DNA of 64,000 bases from Eubacterium sp. (GTDB lineage: Bacteria > Bacillota > Clostridia > Lachnospirales > Lachnospiraceae). The notes below the pieces were generated by a model. The model did not search any database, was not told the DNA's origin, and saw only the letters and a list, made by a program, of their open reading frames with translations. Within the stretch, counting starts at the first letter, position 1, and each line of letters opens with the position of its first letter. Shown in pieces: positions 41,938 to 50,765 of the stretch. The stretch spans positions 131,240 to 195,239 of the forward strand of contig JAFVGA010000001.1 in the NCBI GenBank assembly GCA_017475235.1, read 5' to 3'. Made by a program: the position numbers and the translations under genes.

Positions 41938-44337
41938 TTATAATAATGCAACCTTGATTATATCACCAGAAGCATTAGTTATCATCTTGGTTCCACCCGA
42001 GATAGTAGAACCTGGTTTGATTTCAGCTACAGGAATATCTCTTATTTCGTTCACGCAATATACTCTGAGCACATGGTCAGATGTAGTTCCGATAATCGAT
42101 TTAATTGAATCTCCTTGCTTTAATCGTACCACAGTAGAGCCTTTCTTTGCTCTTCCCTGTGAAATAGATGCAGGATTTATTCGGTTGATAAATCCCTTTG
42201 AAGTTACAATTAAGAGATCTGTCATACCCGGAATAATAGCACACATTCCTTCAACTGAATCCGATTTCATAGACATAGAACCCTTAGAGATTCTCTTTGT
42301 CATAGGTATACTGTCTACCGGAATAAGTAGTGCTGTCTCCTTATTATAGACCATCATATTCATGTTGTTAGGGCATACACATACGTCCATAACAAAGTCG
42401 CCTGGGTCTAACTTACAGTATGTAGTGCCACTAAGAGCTATGTTCAGGAAGTCGTCTAAGAGCATTCTCTTAATCAAGCCAGACTTAGATAAGCATACTA
42501 CAACTTCTTTTCTAGCATAAGCTTCTTCTACAGCAGGAAGATAACCAATATTAATTATATCAGCCATGATATTCTTATTGATTAATCTTATATCCTCACC
42601 AGAAGTATTCTTTGGAGAATGAGGAATCTTTTCAAGCGGTACTTTATAAACCTTACCATTTGATGTATAAACTATGAGATCCTCAGAGATATCTACATCC
42701 ATGATAATCTTTATACTATCGCCTTTTCCTACAGTTATTTCGTCAGACAGATTGATACACTTCATCTTATTAGACTCAGTTACAACAAGTCTGAATATTC
42801 CTGAAGGTTTACCTCCAGTATCCTTTATGACTTTACACTTTCGTGGTTCAGCATACTTCTTTCTGAGATCAAGCAACTCTTGTTCTATAAGCATATCCAC
42901 ACCATTAGAACGAATAGTATTGTCTATATCTTTAATCTCAGCCAGATTTTCGCTGAGTTTTCCTTGAAATGCCTTTAATGCTGAAGACGCTTGAGTTCTG
43001 ATTTTTGAATCCAATACAAATCTAGCTTGTAATGGATTTAAATCAAACTTCTTTCTTACTGCTTCCTCAAGTCCTTCATCACCAGTCTTATACTTTCTGA
43101 CAAATTTCTCAATAGCATCAAGCTTTCCAGACTGGATGAGGTCTATATATGACTGGTATCTCGCATTCTCAGTCTGTAACGCCTGAAGTTTGTTAGCGAG
43201 AATACGAACCTTGGTTACCCTTCTATAATTGAGGAACATATTGAAGTACTGGTTATAGTTAAGATGTAACCTAGTCTTTCTATCGAGTACGTTAAGATTT
43301 ATTGAGAAAGTCTTCTGAAGATCAGTCTTAGAATACAATAAGCTCTTTACATACTCTGGATCTGAACCTGGCTGTAAAATGAACCACATATCTACATTAG
43401 TTTCTTCTGTCTTCTTGTTCAATACAGCTTTGTTTTCATAGCCTTTAATCTGAATGATCTTATTATCGTTGATAAGTTCATCAATCTTAGCCATAATTGA
43501 ATTCATATATACAAAGTTAGGCAGAGAAGTTATTCTGAGCATCTGGTGTCCAAAGTATTCTTTGTTGTTACCCATATAATCGCATACTTCAATCTTAGCC
43601 CTCACTTTATATCTGCCAGATCCATGCTTTGCAATATCTTTCCAGTTTGTGTCAATTATTTCACACTCTTGACAATGGTCTGGAATGAGTACACATGGAT
43701 CGTTAGGGTTTTTGAGTAATCTAAGTAATGCGTCAATTACTTCGGTGATATTATGAGATGATACATCTACCTTATCACCAACGCCGATATTCTCACTACC
43801 ATTTAAGAAAAGTAAAGGTAGTCTTGCTGGCAGATAACTCGGAATCATAATCTCCTTACTATAATTAGGAATCCAGTCTACTGAGAAATCAGATTCTGGT
43901 GTTCTTCCTAATTCAGCAAGTAAAACATCATAGCAGAATGCACTTAATGTACATTCCGTATATCGCATGTCGGCAGCCTTATCTCCATCTACAGTTCCGA
44001 ATGAACCGTGCTTTCTGATAAGCTGATACTTACAGTTAAATGTATTAGCCATATTGACTAATGTCTGGTATGCCGAAGCATCTCCATGTGGGTGGATTCT
44101 TAAAATCATACCTACAATAGTTGCAGATTTCATAGTGGATTCTGGTCGTACTTTTGCTAACAAATGAGCTGCTATAATAACTGCTCGCTTTACCGGAATC
44201 AATCCATCGTTACAATTTGGGGTTACTCTATGGTAGGCTACATAATAGCCATAACGACCATAGTCATCTCTGAATTGTGCATTGACCGATCTAGGAATAA
44301 TATTACTAGTTTCGATCAGTTCTTCCTTCTTTTTCAT
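41938..44337 (-). CDS. DNA topoisomerase II subunit A (GyrA/ParC-like), 799 aa
   Basis: The breakage-reunion subunit. The catalytic tyrosine is Tyr126 in AADMRYTECTLS (bacterial AAMRYTE). It is preceded by DGLIPVKRAV and GMILRIHPHGDASAYQ, matching GyrA DGLKPVxRR and xYHPHGDxxxY. A C-terminal domain of about 300 residues has repeated beta-blade-like segments (GLIKRMLLDDF, GFINRINPAS), as in GyrA/ParC pinwheels. It pairs with 44985-47345; the two genes flank a 140-aa gene. It relaxes or decatenates phage DNA during replication. Confidence 0.92.
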   Translation of the reverse strand: MKKKEELIETSNIIPRSVNAQFRDDYGRYGYYVAYHRVTPNCNDGLIPVKRAVIIAAHLLAKVRPESTMKSATIVGMILRIHPHGDASAYQTLVNMANTFNCKYQLIRKHGSFGTVDGDKAADMRYTECTLSAFCYDVLLAELGRTPESDFSVDWIPNYSKEIMIPSYLPARLPLLFLNGSENIGVGDKVDVSSHNITEVIDALLRLLKNPNDPCVLIPDHCQECEIIDTNWKDIAKHGSGRYKVRAKIEVCDYMGNNKEYFGHQMLRITSLPNFVYMNSIMAKIDELINDNKIIQIKGYENKAVLNKKTEETNVDMWFILQPGSDPEYVKSLLYSKTDLQKTFSINLNVLDRKTRLHLNYNQYFNMFLNYRRVTKVRILANKLQALQTENARYQSYIDLIQSGKLDAIEKFVRKYKTGDEGLEEAVRKKFDLNPLQARFVLDSKIRTQASSALKAFQGKLSENLAEIKDIDNTIRSNGVDMLIEQELLDLRKKYAEPRKCKVIKDTGGKPSGIFRLVVTESNKMKCINLSDEITVGKGDSIKIIMDVDISEDLIVYTSNGKVYKVPLEKIPHSPKNTSGEDIRLINKNIMADIINIGYLPAVEEAYARKEVVVCLSKSGLIKRMLLDDFLNIALSGTTYCKLDPGDFVMDVCVCPNNMNMMVYNKETALLIPVDSIPMTKRISKGSMSMKSDSVEGMCAIIPGMTDLLIVTSKGFINRINPASISQGRAKKGSTVVRLKQGDSIKSIIGTTSDHVLRVYCVNEIRDIPVAEIKPGSTISGGTKMITNASGDIIKVALL

Positions 44338-44397
44338 CAGTTTAACCTCCCGATTTTATTTTTATTACAGAAGAATAATATATAAGTCAGAACACAA

Positions 44398-44430
44398 TTA
44401 ATATTCCCTGTAGTTTCCTACAGGGAATAA
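44398..44430 (-). terminator. Hairpin terminator
   Basis: Perfect 11-bp stem ATTCCCTGTAG (44403-44413) with CTACAGGGAAT (44418-44428) just after the 140-aa gene. The downstream minus-strand tract is A/T-rich without a pure T run, so termination may be partial. Confidence 0.65.
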
Positions 44431-44437
44431 AGTTGGA

Positions 44438-44860
44438 TTAAGCGATGATTTCGAATCCAAGTACCTGAACTGGTTCCTTGGTCTTTCTGTCTGTTCTGAT
44501 AAGGATTGAGATCTTAGGGTCTTCAATAGCCTTGAAAGCATCTGCGTACTTTCCAAGGATTGAGAGCTTAAATTCTTCCCCTTCAAGATGTGCTTCAAAT
44601 CCGTTAACGAAGCCGATCTTTGAGATAAGATTTGGCTTTTCTTCATTTCCGAGTACTGCACCCTTAGCTGTAAGCTGTACTGAGTAAGCACTGTAAGAAA
44701 TTGACTGGAGAAGGTTGAATACTCCTTCAAGGTCGCTAGCATCAGATGAACCGTCTGTGCGTACTACTTCAAACTTTGTGAGTGTAACGTGGAGGTTTCT
44801 TGGTGCCTTTGGTGCGAATGTCTTCTTGTTGTTGTCGTTTGTGTTTTTTGAATTAGCCAT
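44438..44860 (-). CDS. Small basic-tailed beta-rich protein, 140 aa
   Basis: ATG at 44860 with AAGGGA upstream, in its own unit between two terminators (44949-44976 and 44403-44428). The N-terminus is Lys/Asn-rich and probably disordered (NSKNTNDNNKKTF). The rest alternates hydrophobic and polar residues like a compact beta fold, with acidic and basic faces. It lies between the two topoisomerase subunit genes. An abundant nucleic-acid-binding protein is a guess; no family recognised. Confidence 0.75.
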   Translation of the reverse strand: MANSKNTNDNNKKTFAPKAPRNLHVTLTKFEVVRTDGSSDASDLEGVFNLLQSISYSAYSVQLTAKGAVLGNEEKPNLISKIGFVNGFEAHLEGEEFKLSILGKYADAFKAIEDPKISILIRTDRKTKEPVQVLGFEIIA

Positions 44861-44943
44861 ATTTCTCTGGTCCCTTCATAATAAATTTTTCATTTCCCCA
44901 CTTAAGTGGATATTGATTATCTTTTAGTTATATGCAAAATAAA

Positions 44944-44976
44944 AAAATATGCAGGAGGGGAGTCCTGCATATTATG
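44944..44976 (-). terminator. Rho-independent terminator after topoisomerase B
   Basis: Stem AATATGCAGGA (44949-44959) with TCCTGCATATT (44966-44976), followed on the minus strand by TTTTTTATTTTG. Confidence 0.9.
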
Positions 44977-44984
44977 AAATTTGA

Positions 44985-47345
44985 TTAATCCTTGAGACTG
45001 TCCGGAATATTCTGCAGGAATACGTACTTATTAGAAATGATATTTCTAAGTTCCATTATCTGCTGTTCAGCATCCTCAAGTGTATATTGGATAAGAGTTC
45101 TTGAACCATTCGGAAGAACTGCTGTCTCTGCAAGTGTACTAGCTTTGTTTTCACCTAAACCTTTATATCTGGTGACCTTTGGTGTATATGAAGCGAACAT
45201 ATAGCATAGCTCATATAATGACCTCTGCTGACCATTTACCATAAAGTAAGGCTTTTCATTATCAATGCTAGCAAAGCATGGAGCTGCATTTGGAAGGCAT
45301 AAATCATCCACATATATTTTATGCACTGTATAGTCATATACAGTTTCAATATATCTCTTCTTATTAGCCTGAGATACTGTAGTATATGGGAACTTTGATT
45401 CGATAGCCTTTTTAAACTTAGCGAATGGAAGATCCCTATGTCTTACTATCTGCTCAAGAATAATCGGAGGTGTAGCTGATGAAGCTGCGCATGAATTGAA
45501 CAAGCTCACGAAATCCTTATTACGTAAAAGAATACCGATAAGATCCTTTGATGAAATCTTCTTCTTAGAATCTACATCTCTTACTTCATTCTCTTTGCAG
45601 AACTCCTGCTGTACATATTTGTAGAATGACATATCATCTGGGAAGTACTGCATCTTTCCGGCTACCTTTGCACCATAAAGTGGAGGTACGCATCGATATA
45701 CTCTTCCGGCTATAATAAGTTCTGGATAATACTTCATAAAGAATATTAACCATAAACAGTCGATATGAGATCCGTCATCATCGGCATCGGCGAAGAATAT
45801 TATCTTATCATACGGACACTTTGAAATATCTTCACATGGCTGATGCTTTGCCGGATTAGCTGGCTGTATATTTAAAATGGTTACTAAACCATTGATTTCC
45901 TCATTCTCAAACATCGCTGTTCTTGAATTTTCGAATGCATTAAGACACTTACCTCTGAATGGATACAATGCCTGAATATCGTGATTACAGGCGGTCTTAG
46001 CTGTACCTAAAGCTGAGTCACCCTCTACCAAGAATAACTCTAAGTGCTTCTTATTATTTGCCGGAACAAACTTTGCTGGCAATCCTCTGTTTAAAGAAGA
46101 CTTCTTATACTTGGCCATAACCTTAGTTGCAGTCTTTTCTTGATTCTGTCTGAGGTTTGCCATATCCTTAAAGAATTCGCAAAGTTTCTTAAGGTCAGTA
46201 GTATTCACCTTAGACCATTCATCAAGTCCTGCACATACGGCATCTCTACAGAACTTTCTCATCTCTGGAGATGTAAGCTGATCTTTAGCCTGGCCCTTAT
46301 AAACAGCCCTAATCAGATATGCCGATACAACCATTTTAAGGCCTTGCTTGATATCTTTATCTATAACCACGAGCTTAGACTTGGTAGCCGCAAGATAAAT
46401 ATTGTTCATGTAGTTCTTAAACCATTTACAGATTCCATCTATAGTTCCTTCTACATGAGTACCATGATCCACTGTAGGAGAAGTATTACAGAATGATTTT
46501 ATCTGGACTTCTTCAACCTGACCTGAATATGTAAACAGAACTTCAATCTTCATAGTTCCATTATCTACACAAATAGGAATCTCCTGAATCATCGCATTAG
46601 CAATGAAGTTAGATAAGAATACTCGAATACCATCTTTATTTTCTAAGGTAAATGTCTGAGGCTTCTTGCCTTTCTCGATACCAGTAAATATAACTGTTGT
46701 ACCAAGTGCTGTAAGAGGAACTATATCTTTGATAAGAGCAAACACTTCTGTCCATGGAACATCGATTACTCCCATATACTTGGTCGATGGTTTGAACTTG
46801 ATCACAGTTCCCTGTTTATTTGTTTTATTAGGAATATTGTGTTCCTTTTTAACTGGAACACCTTCTTTGAATTCTACTCCTCGTCCTCCTACGCCAGCAA
46901 CATAGGATTCAACGATGAAGTATTCCGATAAACAGTTTACAACAGTTGATCCACAACCATTTTTACCTGCGTCATAATCTCCTTCTTTTTTATTGTAATT
47001 AGAAGATGAGTGAGTATTACCGAAGATCTGTTCGAGCATACCGAATGGAATTCCTGAACCATGGTCTTCGATAGTTACTTCTTGCTTTGTATCATCCACA
47101 CTCATAATGATAACTGGATCCATTATCTTTATTGATGGATCTCTCATAGACTTAGCAATGATATCAAAACTATTCTGAATAATTTCTCGTACCATTGTAA
47201 GATACCCTTTGTTTCCAAGTTCTCCTATGAATACGTCCGGTGTCTGATGGATCTTTTCTGCATCGGTTTCTAGAAACTCAAAACGTTTAGCATAGTCATC
47301 CATTGACTGCTGGTATTCATTAAGGTCTGGTGTTTTCTTTGCCAT
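44985..47345 (-). CDS. DNA topoisomerase II subunit B (GyrB/ParE-like), 786 aa
   Basis: ATPase and TOPRIM subunit. The GHKL ATP site includes IIQNSFDI (catalytic Glu region near residue 38), DHGSGIPFG and GKNGCGSTVVN. The TOPRIM domain has LVEGDSALGTA (near residue 438) and FADADDDGSHI (near 520), which bind the metal ions. The C-terminal YKGLGENKAST segment matches YKGLGEMN of GyrB. ATG at 47345 after GGAGG. It works with the A subunit encoded at 41938-44337. Confidence 0.93.
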   Translation of the reverse strand: MAKKTPDLNEYQQSMDDYAKRFEFLETDAEKIHQTPDVFIGELGNKGYLTMVREIIQNSFDIIAKSMRDPSIKIMDPVIIMSVDDTKQEVTIEDHGSGIPFGMLEQIFGNTHSSSNYNKKEGDYDAGKNGCGSTVVNCLSEYFIVESYVAGVGGRGVEFKEGVPVKKEHNIPNKTNKQGTVIKFKPSTKYMGVIDVPWTEVFALIKDIVPLTALGTTVIFTGIEKGKKPQTFTLENKDGIRVFLSNFIANAMIQEIPICVDNGTMKIEVLFTYSGQVEEVQIKSFCNTSPTVDHGTHVEGTIDGICKWFKNYMNNIYLAATKSKLVVIDKDIKQGLKMVVSAYLIRAVYKGQAKDQLTSPEMRKFCRDAVCAGLDEWSKVNTTDLKKLCEFFKDMANLRQNQEKTATKVMAKYKKSSLNRGLPAKFVPANNKKHLELFLVEGDSALGTAKTACNHDIQALYPFRGKCLNAFENSRTAMFENEEINGLVTILNIQPANPAKHQPCEDISKCPYDKIIFFADADDDGSHIDCLWLIFFMKYYPELIIAGRVYRCVPPLYGAKVAGKMQYFPDDMSFYKYVQQEFCKENEVRDVDSKKKISSKDLIGILLRNKDFVSLFNSCAASSATPPIILEQIVRHRDLPFAKFKKAIESKFPYTTVSQANKKRYIETVYDYTVHKIYVDDLCLPNAAPCFASIDNEKPYFMVNGQQRSLYELCYMFASYTPKVTRYKGLGENKASTLAETAVLPNGSRTLIQYTLEDAEQQIMELRNIISNKYVFLQNIPDSLKD

Positions 47346-47362
47346 TTTTATCCTCCTTACAT

Positions 47363-47392
47363 TAAAAAAGAGAGATGGGAAATCCCATCTCC
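47363..47392 (-). terminator. Rho-independent terminator
   Basis: Stem AGATGGGA (47373-47380) with TCCCATCT (47383-47390), followed on the minus strand by CTCTTTTTTAA. Lies between the Gln/Tyr-rich gene and topoisomerase B. Confidence 0.85.
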
Positions 47393-47449
47393 CTTCTTTT
47401 CTAAAGCTGTGTGGGCTTTATTTTACTGTTACTAGCATATTAATTTTTA

Positions 47450-48580
47450 TCAAATTGTCTGTGCAGTAGTAGTGGTAGTCATGTTGCTAACGTCAGGAGT
47501 TCCTGTTGCATTAGGAACATATAATCCTGCGTTAGTTGGAGGTGTCTGTGCAGGCTGAGCAGGAGCTGACTGAGCTACTGGTGTAGTAGTCTGTGCAGGA
47601 GCCTGAGCTGCTGTCTCTGGTGGAATTCCATACGGATTTGATGGAGCTACCGGAGGAGTTGCTGTTGCTCCAGGCATCTGAGCGGCTGGAGCCTGATACT
47701 GCTGATATGGTGGATAAGTCTGTACCTGTGGCTGAGCCTGAACTAATGGGTTCGGAGCCTGTGGTGGCTGATATCCGCCATACTGCTGACCGTACTGGTT
47801 CTGGTATGTTTGCTGTCCATACTGCTGACCATATGGACCCTGATATGGTGGCTGATATGCCTGATAGCCCTGATATGGAGCCATAATCGGAACACCTGTT
47901 GGTGCATAATCACTAGAGATAGGACCTGGTGTTGTTCCGTATGCCTGTGTTCCATATGCCGGAGGTGTATACATTGAACCTGCTGTATACAGCTTGCTGA
48001 TTTGATTTTTGCTGTCCCACTGCTGCTTAGCAAGTCTGTAAGCATCAGGGATCTTAGCAATCCAGTCCATTACTGGATAGAACTGTTCAACTACATCCTT
48101 CGGAGGAGCGAGCCACATAAACTTTGTGGTATCCATTACATCCAGAAGGAAGTTTGTTGTTGCTTCAATATCTTTCTGCGGAACCTCAACAAAGTGGAAG
48201 TCCTGGTTGCATATATTGCAGTGCCAGAGATTCTCGCCCTGCTTGAAGTAGCCATCAAGTAATCCTGTTTTTGGATTCTTGTGAGTACACTTCGATCTCG
48301 CAGCCTGTTCCTTACTGATGCTCCATACTTCGTGCTTCTTCTGTTCGAGAGACTTGAGTTCGTCATCTGTAAGGTAGTTGATGCCAGTAATCTGTCCATT
48401 ACGAACGTTATAAACGTTCTGGTTAGCTACTGCTCCTGCATACGGAGCCTGATACATGTTCGGATCCCATGGCGGAGTTGCGCCTCCTGGCTGTGTGTAG
48501 TATCCGTTTCCCTGAGGAGTGAATACTGTCTGTGCCGGCGCTCCACCGTAGTAGTTTGGGTTCTGATTTGCGTTCATCAT
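47450..48580 (-). CDS. Prion-like Gln/Tyr/Pro-rich protein with a zinc ribbon, 376 aa
   Basis: Residues 1-60 and 200-376 are low complexity, built from Gln, Tyr, Pro, Gly, Ala and Thr with no hydrophobic core (YGQQYGQQTYQNQYGQQYGG region). A folded centre (about residues 65-200) carries a C-x-H ... CNIC zinc ribbon (CTHKNPKTG ... WHCNICNQDF) and helices. Such composition favours condensates or flexible scaffolds. ATG at 48580 with GGAGG upstream; own P2 promoter at 48656-48671. Function unknown; a virion decoration or an intracellular condensate component are both possible. Confidence 0.75.
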   Translation of the reverse strand: MMNANQNPNYYGGAPAQTVFTPQGNGYYTQPGGATPPWDPNMYQAPYAGAVANQNVYNVRNGQITGINYLTDDELKSLEQKKHEVWSISKEQAARSKCTHKNPKTGLLDGYFKQGENLWHCNICNQDFHFVEVPQKDIEATTNFLLDVMDTTKFMWLAPPKDVVEQFYPVMDWIAKIPDAYRLAKQQWDSKNQISKLYTAGSMYTPPAYGTQAYGTTPGPISSDYAPTGVPIMAPYQGYQAYQPPYQGPYGQQYGQQTYQNQYGQQYGGYQPPQAPNPLVQAQPQVQTYPPYQQYQAPAAQMPGATATPPVAPSNPYGIPPETAAQAPAQTTTPVAQSAPAQPAQTPPTNAGLYVPNATGTPDVSNMTTTTTAQTI

Positions 48581-48602
48581 TTGGAAATAACCTCCTAATT
48601 AA

Positions 48603-48636
48603 ATATTAATTTCCGGAGACGTGATTTGTCTCCGGA
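48603..48636 (-). terminator. Hairpin terminator
   Basis: Perfect 9-bp stem TCCGGAGAC (48612-48620) with GTCTCCGGA (48628-48636), followed on the minus strand by AATTAATATTT. It lies between the P2 site at 48656 and the 376-aa gene, so it could also attenuate that gene. Confidence 0.6.
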
Positions 48637-48655
48637 TACATGCTTATTATATATA

Positions 48656-48671
48656 ATTACAAATCTGTTTA
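48656..48671 (-). promoter_or_regulatory. P2-family promoter for the 376-aa gene
   Basis: TAAAC-AGATT-TGTAAT on the minus strand, about 75-90 bases before the start, with a hairpin in the leader. Confidence 0.55.
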
Positions 48672-48682
48672 TACTTATGTAA

Positions 48683-49153
48683 TTAATAAATATTAGATTC
48701 GTAATCCTTATCAGTGTTAGAGTAATCTCCACACAGATAAGTTTCAACTCTGTCGAGTCTGCCTGTGAGTCTCTTAAACTGTTCCTGAACTTTCTCAAGA
48801 GCGTCTCCGCTTGCTACAGTTGAAATAAACTCATTTGTTTTCTCTTTATTGAATACTGTCACCAGACCGATAATCTGCGCATATGTATATGCATAAACCT
48901 GATATATCCAAGAATCGGATTTAAGGTTCCTCTGATATGGTTCTTTATCGATCGGTACTCCTGAATTGTATGCGTAGATTGTATCTAATGATGTATTATC
49001 TGGCATACATATTGCATAAAGTGTTTCATTTGCATCATCCCATATTACTATGGAAGTTCTTTCATCCACAAATGACCCTTCAGCTAGTTTTATCTTAAAG
49101 AAGACATGTTCATTATCGCCTCTAAGTAAATCTCTTGTTTGAATTACGTTCAT
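48683..49153 (-). CDS. Hypothetical protein, 156 aa
   Basis: ATG at 49153 after AGGAGG, with a P2 site at 49175-49190. The first half is beta-rich (VFFKIKLAEGSFVDERTSIVIW), and the second half contains a helix with heptad-like spacing (ALEKVQEQFKRLTGRLDRVETYL), probably a coiled coil. It ends acidic. No family recognised. Confidence 0.75.
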   Translation of the reverse strand: MNVIQTRDLLRGDNEHVFFKIKLAEGSFVDERTSIVIWDDANETLYAICMPDNTSLDTIYAYNSGVPIDKEPYQRNLKSDSWIYQVYAYTYAQIIGLVTVFNKEKTNEFISTVASGDALEKVQEQFKRLTGRLDRVETYLCGDYSNTDKDYESNIY

Positions 49154-49174
49154 AGAGATACCTCCTTAAATAAG

Positions 49175-49190
49175 ATTATTCAAATGTTTA
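49175..49190 (-). promoter_or_regulatory. P2-family promoter
   Basis: TAAAC-ATTTG-AATAAT on the minus strand, 22-37 bases before the start of the 156-aa gene. Confidence 0.6.
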
Positions 49191-49212
49191 AGTTGGTATC
49201 CCTATAGTAATT

Positions 49213-50172
49213 TTAAAACGCATCCTTAAAATTATCAAGTACAGTTTTCTGTAATGATAAAAGGTGTGTTTCAATAATCTGAGGGAAAACATAAACCCCA
49301 GTGTTGTTATAGGTATTCATTGCATAGTTAAGAATATCTACAACCTGTGTGAACGTATCGAGAATACGCTGATAAGCAAGAATTCTGGTTTGCAGTACTC
49401 CAAAGAACTGTACATCGAATTCATCACTTGAAACTCTCAATCCATCCTGAGCTAAAGCGGCGTATCTATTTGCATTGTCACATTCATTTATTATATATGT
49501 GAGAATTGTTGTATCTGTTCTAAGACCATTTACGAATTCCCTCACAATAAACTTTCTTGGACGACCAATAGAAGCTATTATTCGCCTTGCTTCTCTTATC
49601 ATATTTTTATCCATCTCGAAATTAGCTTCGGTTACAAACACCGAATTGAACAGCTCCATTTCGAGTTTCGATTTTTCGAAGTCTCTCTGCTTTCTAAGTC
49701 TCTGTGCTTCGATCATCATTTGATCTATTATTGTGCGATCTTTTAATGAATCGAATGCTGAAAGTTTCTGAGAGAACATCATATACTCTTGCGTATTATA
49801 ATAATCATCTATCATTTTCTCTCGAATATAGTTCCGAGATTTTATTGGTAGTGAATTAATATAATTAGAGTCCACCTTACTCATCGCATTATATAACGAT
49901 TTGCTTTCTCGAGTTCTGTTATCGAGCATCGGTATTACGTTAGCGATGAACTTACTAGAATTGAACGCTTCAGGATACATATCATATGTGACTGTTCCTC
50001 GTTCAAATTTCGGAATCATTCTATTGAATCCGTCCGGCATAGCTATCGGATTCACATGCTCCATCCAAGCATTTCCAAACATTGAATTCCTGCTCTTCTG
50101 TTCATCAAACCAATTGTTGAACTTCTGTGGAATGTGATTCTTGTTTGGATTACTAACTGGCTGAAATCCCAT
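49213..50172 (-). CDS. Hypothetical helical protein, 319 aa
   Basis: ATG at 50172 with GGAGG 8 bases upstream, three bases after the stop of the 172-aa gene. Mostly helical with many Arg, Asn and Met. Residues 1-60 are Asn/Phe/Pro-rich and probably extended. No motif, cysteine cluster or membrane segment. Co-transcribed with the SF1 helicase and a DMF-bearing protein upstream, so a replication link is possible. Family unknown. Confidence 0.75.
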   Translation of the reverse strand: MGFQPVSNPNKNHIPQKFNNWFDEQKSRNSMFGNAWMEHVNPIAMPDGFNRMIPKFERGTVTYDMYPEAFNSSKFIANVIPMLDNRTRESKSLYNAMSKVDSNYINSLPIKSRNYIREKMIDDYYNTQEYMMFSQKLSAFDSLKDRTIIDQMMIEAQRLRKQRDFEKSKLEMELFNSVFVTEANFEMDKNMIREARRIIASIGRPRKFIVREFVNGLRTDTTILTYIINECDNANRYAALAQDGLRVSSDEFDVQFFGVLQTRILAYQRILDTFTQVVDILNYAMNTYNNTGVYVFPQIIETHLLSLQKTVLDNFKDAF

Positions 50173-50175
50173 GCA

Positions 50176-50694
50176 TTATTCCTCCTTTAATGCGTCTTTG
50201 CAGTCGTTGATGTCATAATCTTCTTCCGGCATTCCTCCCGCTTCATACGATTTTATTATCTCGTCGACATCTCTAATTAAGATAGGTTCGACCTCTTCCG
50301 GATGATTGACGATCATTTTTAAGAAATCATACAACGATGCCTGAACCCAGATGTTCTTTTTGTTCTGGTTAGACAATTCGATGTTTTTACAAAATACGCA
50401 AGACTCTTCGATCATATTATAGATCTCTCGGTCTGTGTAGTCGCTTAATGCTGATTCGAAGTATAAGTCATAAAGACTTCTCATTACTTCATTTTTCGTA
50501 CCCGTAATCTCCTTCACGTTATAAGCATCATAGGCTCTGTCTTCTGCTTCGCCTATAGCATCAGTTGTAACAAGATCACGTATAATGAATTTATACTTTT
50601 TACGTACTACCTGCTTTACTGCAGGTTCTTTCTCCCTTAAAGTAGGGTCTTCTTCTGTGTGTCTGAACATATCAGACATCTGTAACTGTGCCAT
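50176..50694 (-). CDS. Hypothetical protein with N-terminal DMF peptide, 172 aa
   Basis: It begins MAQLQMSDMFRHTEEDPTL; QLQMSDMFR closely matches the QLEFSDMFR peptides at the C-terminus of the split RNA polymerase beta. The remainder is charged and helical with a basic stretch (KQVVRKKYKF) and an acidic end. ATG at 50694 after AAGGAGG. Encoded 70 bases downstream of the SF1 helicase. It may be an adaptor bringing a partner to the sliding clamp or other hub; no family recognised. Confidence 0.75.
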   Translation of the reverse strand: MAQLQMSDMFRHTEEDPTLREKEPAVKQVVRKKYKFIIRDLVTTDAIGEAEDRAYDAYNVKEITGTKNEVMRSLYDLYFESALSDYTDREIYNMIEESCVFCKNIELSNQNKKNIWVQASLYDFLKMIVNHPEEVEPILIRDVDEIIKSYEAGGMPEEDYDINDCKDALKEE

Positions 50695-50726
50695 TTTTTA
50701 TTTCCTCCTTAAGAAATTAAATTGAT

Positions 50727-50747
50727 GTACAGATTTTTGATCTGTAC
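50727..50747 (-). terminator. Hairpin between the SF1 helicase and the 172-aa gene
   Basis: Stem GTACAGAT (50727-50734) with ATCTGTAC (50740-50747), 5-base loop. No clean T run follows on the minus strand, so this may be a weak terminator or processing site. Confidence 0.5.
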
Positions 50748-50765
50748 CTCTTCATAATATACAAC

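Noticed and set aside
44398-44742. A 114-codon minus-strand frame overlapping the 140-aa gene
   Set aside because: It runs through a terminator hairpin, has no ribosome site, and its protein is low-complexity Ser/Leu/Gln, as expected from a frame shadow.
48136-48399. Arg-rich minus-strand frame in the prion-like gene
   Set aside because: It is an alternate frame of the zinc-ribbon coding region without a ribosome site.
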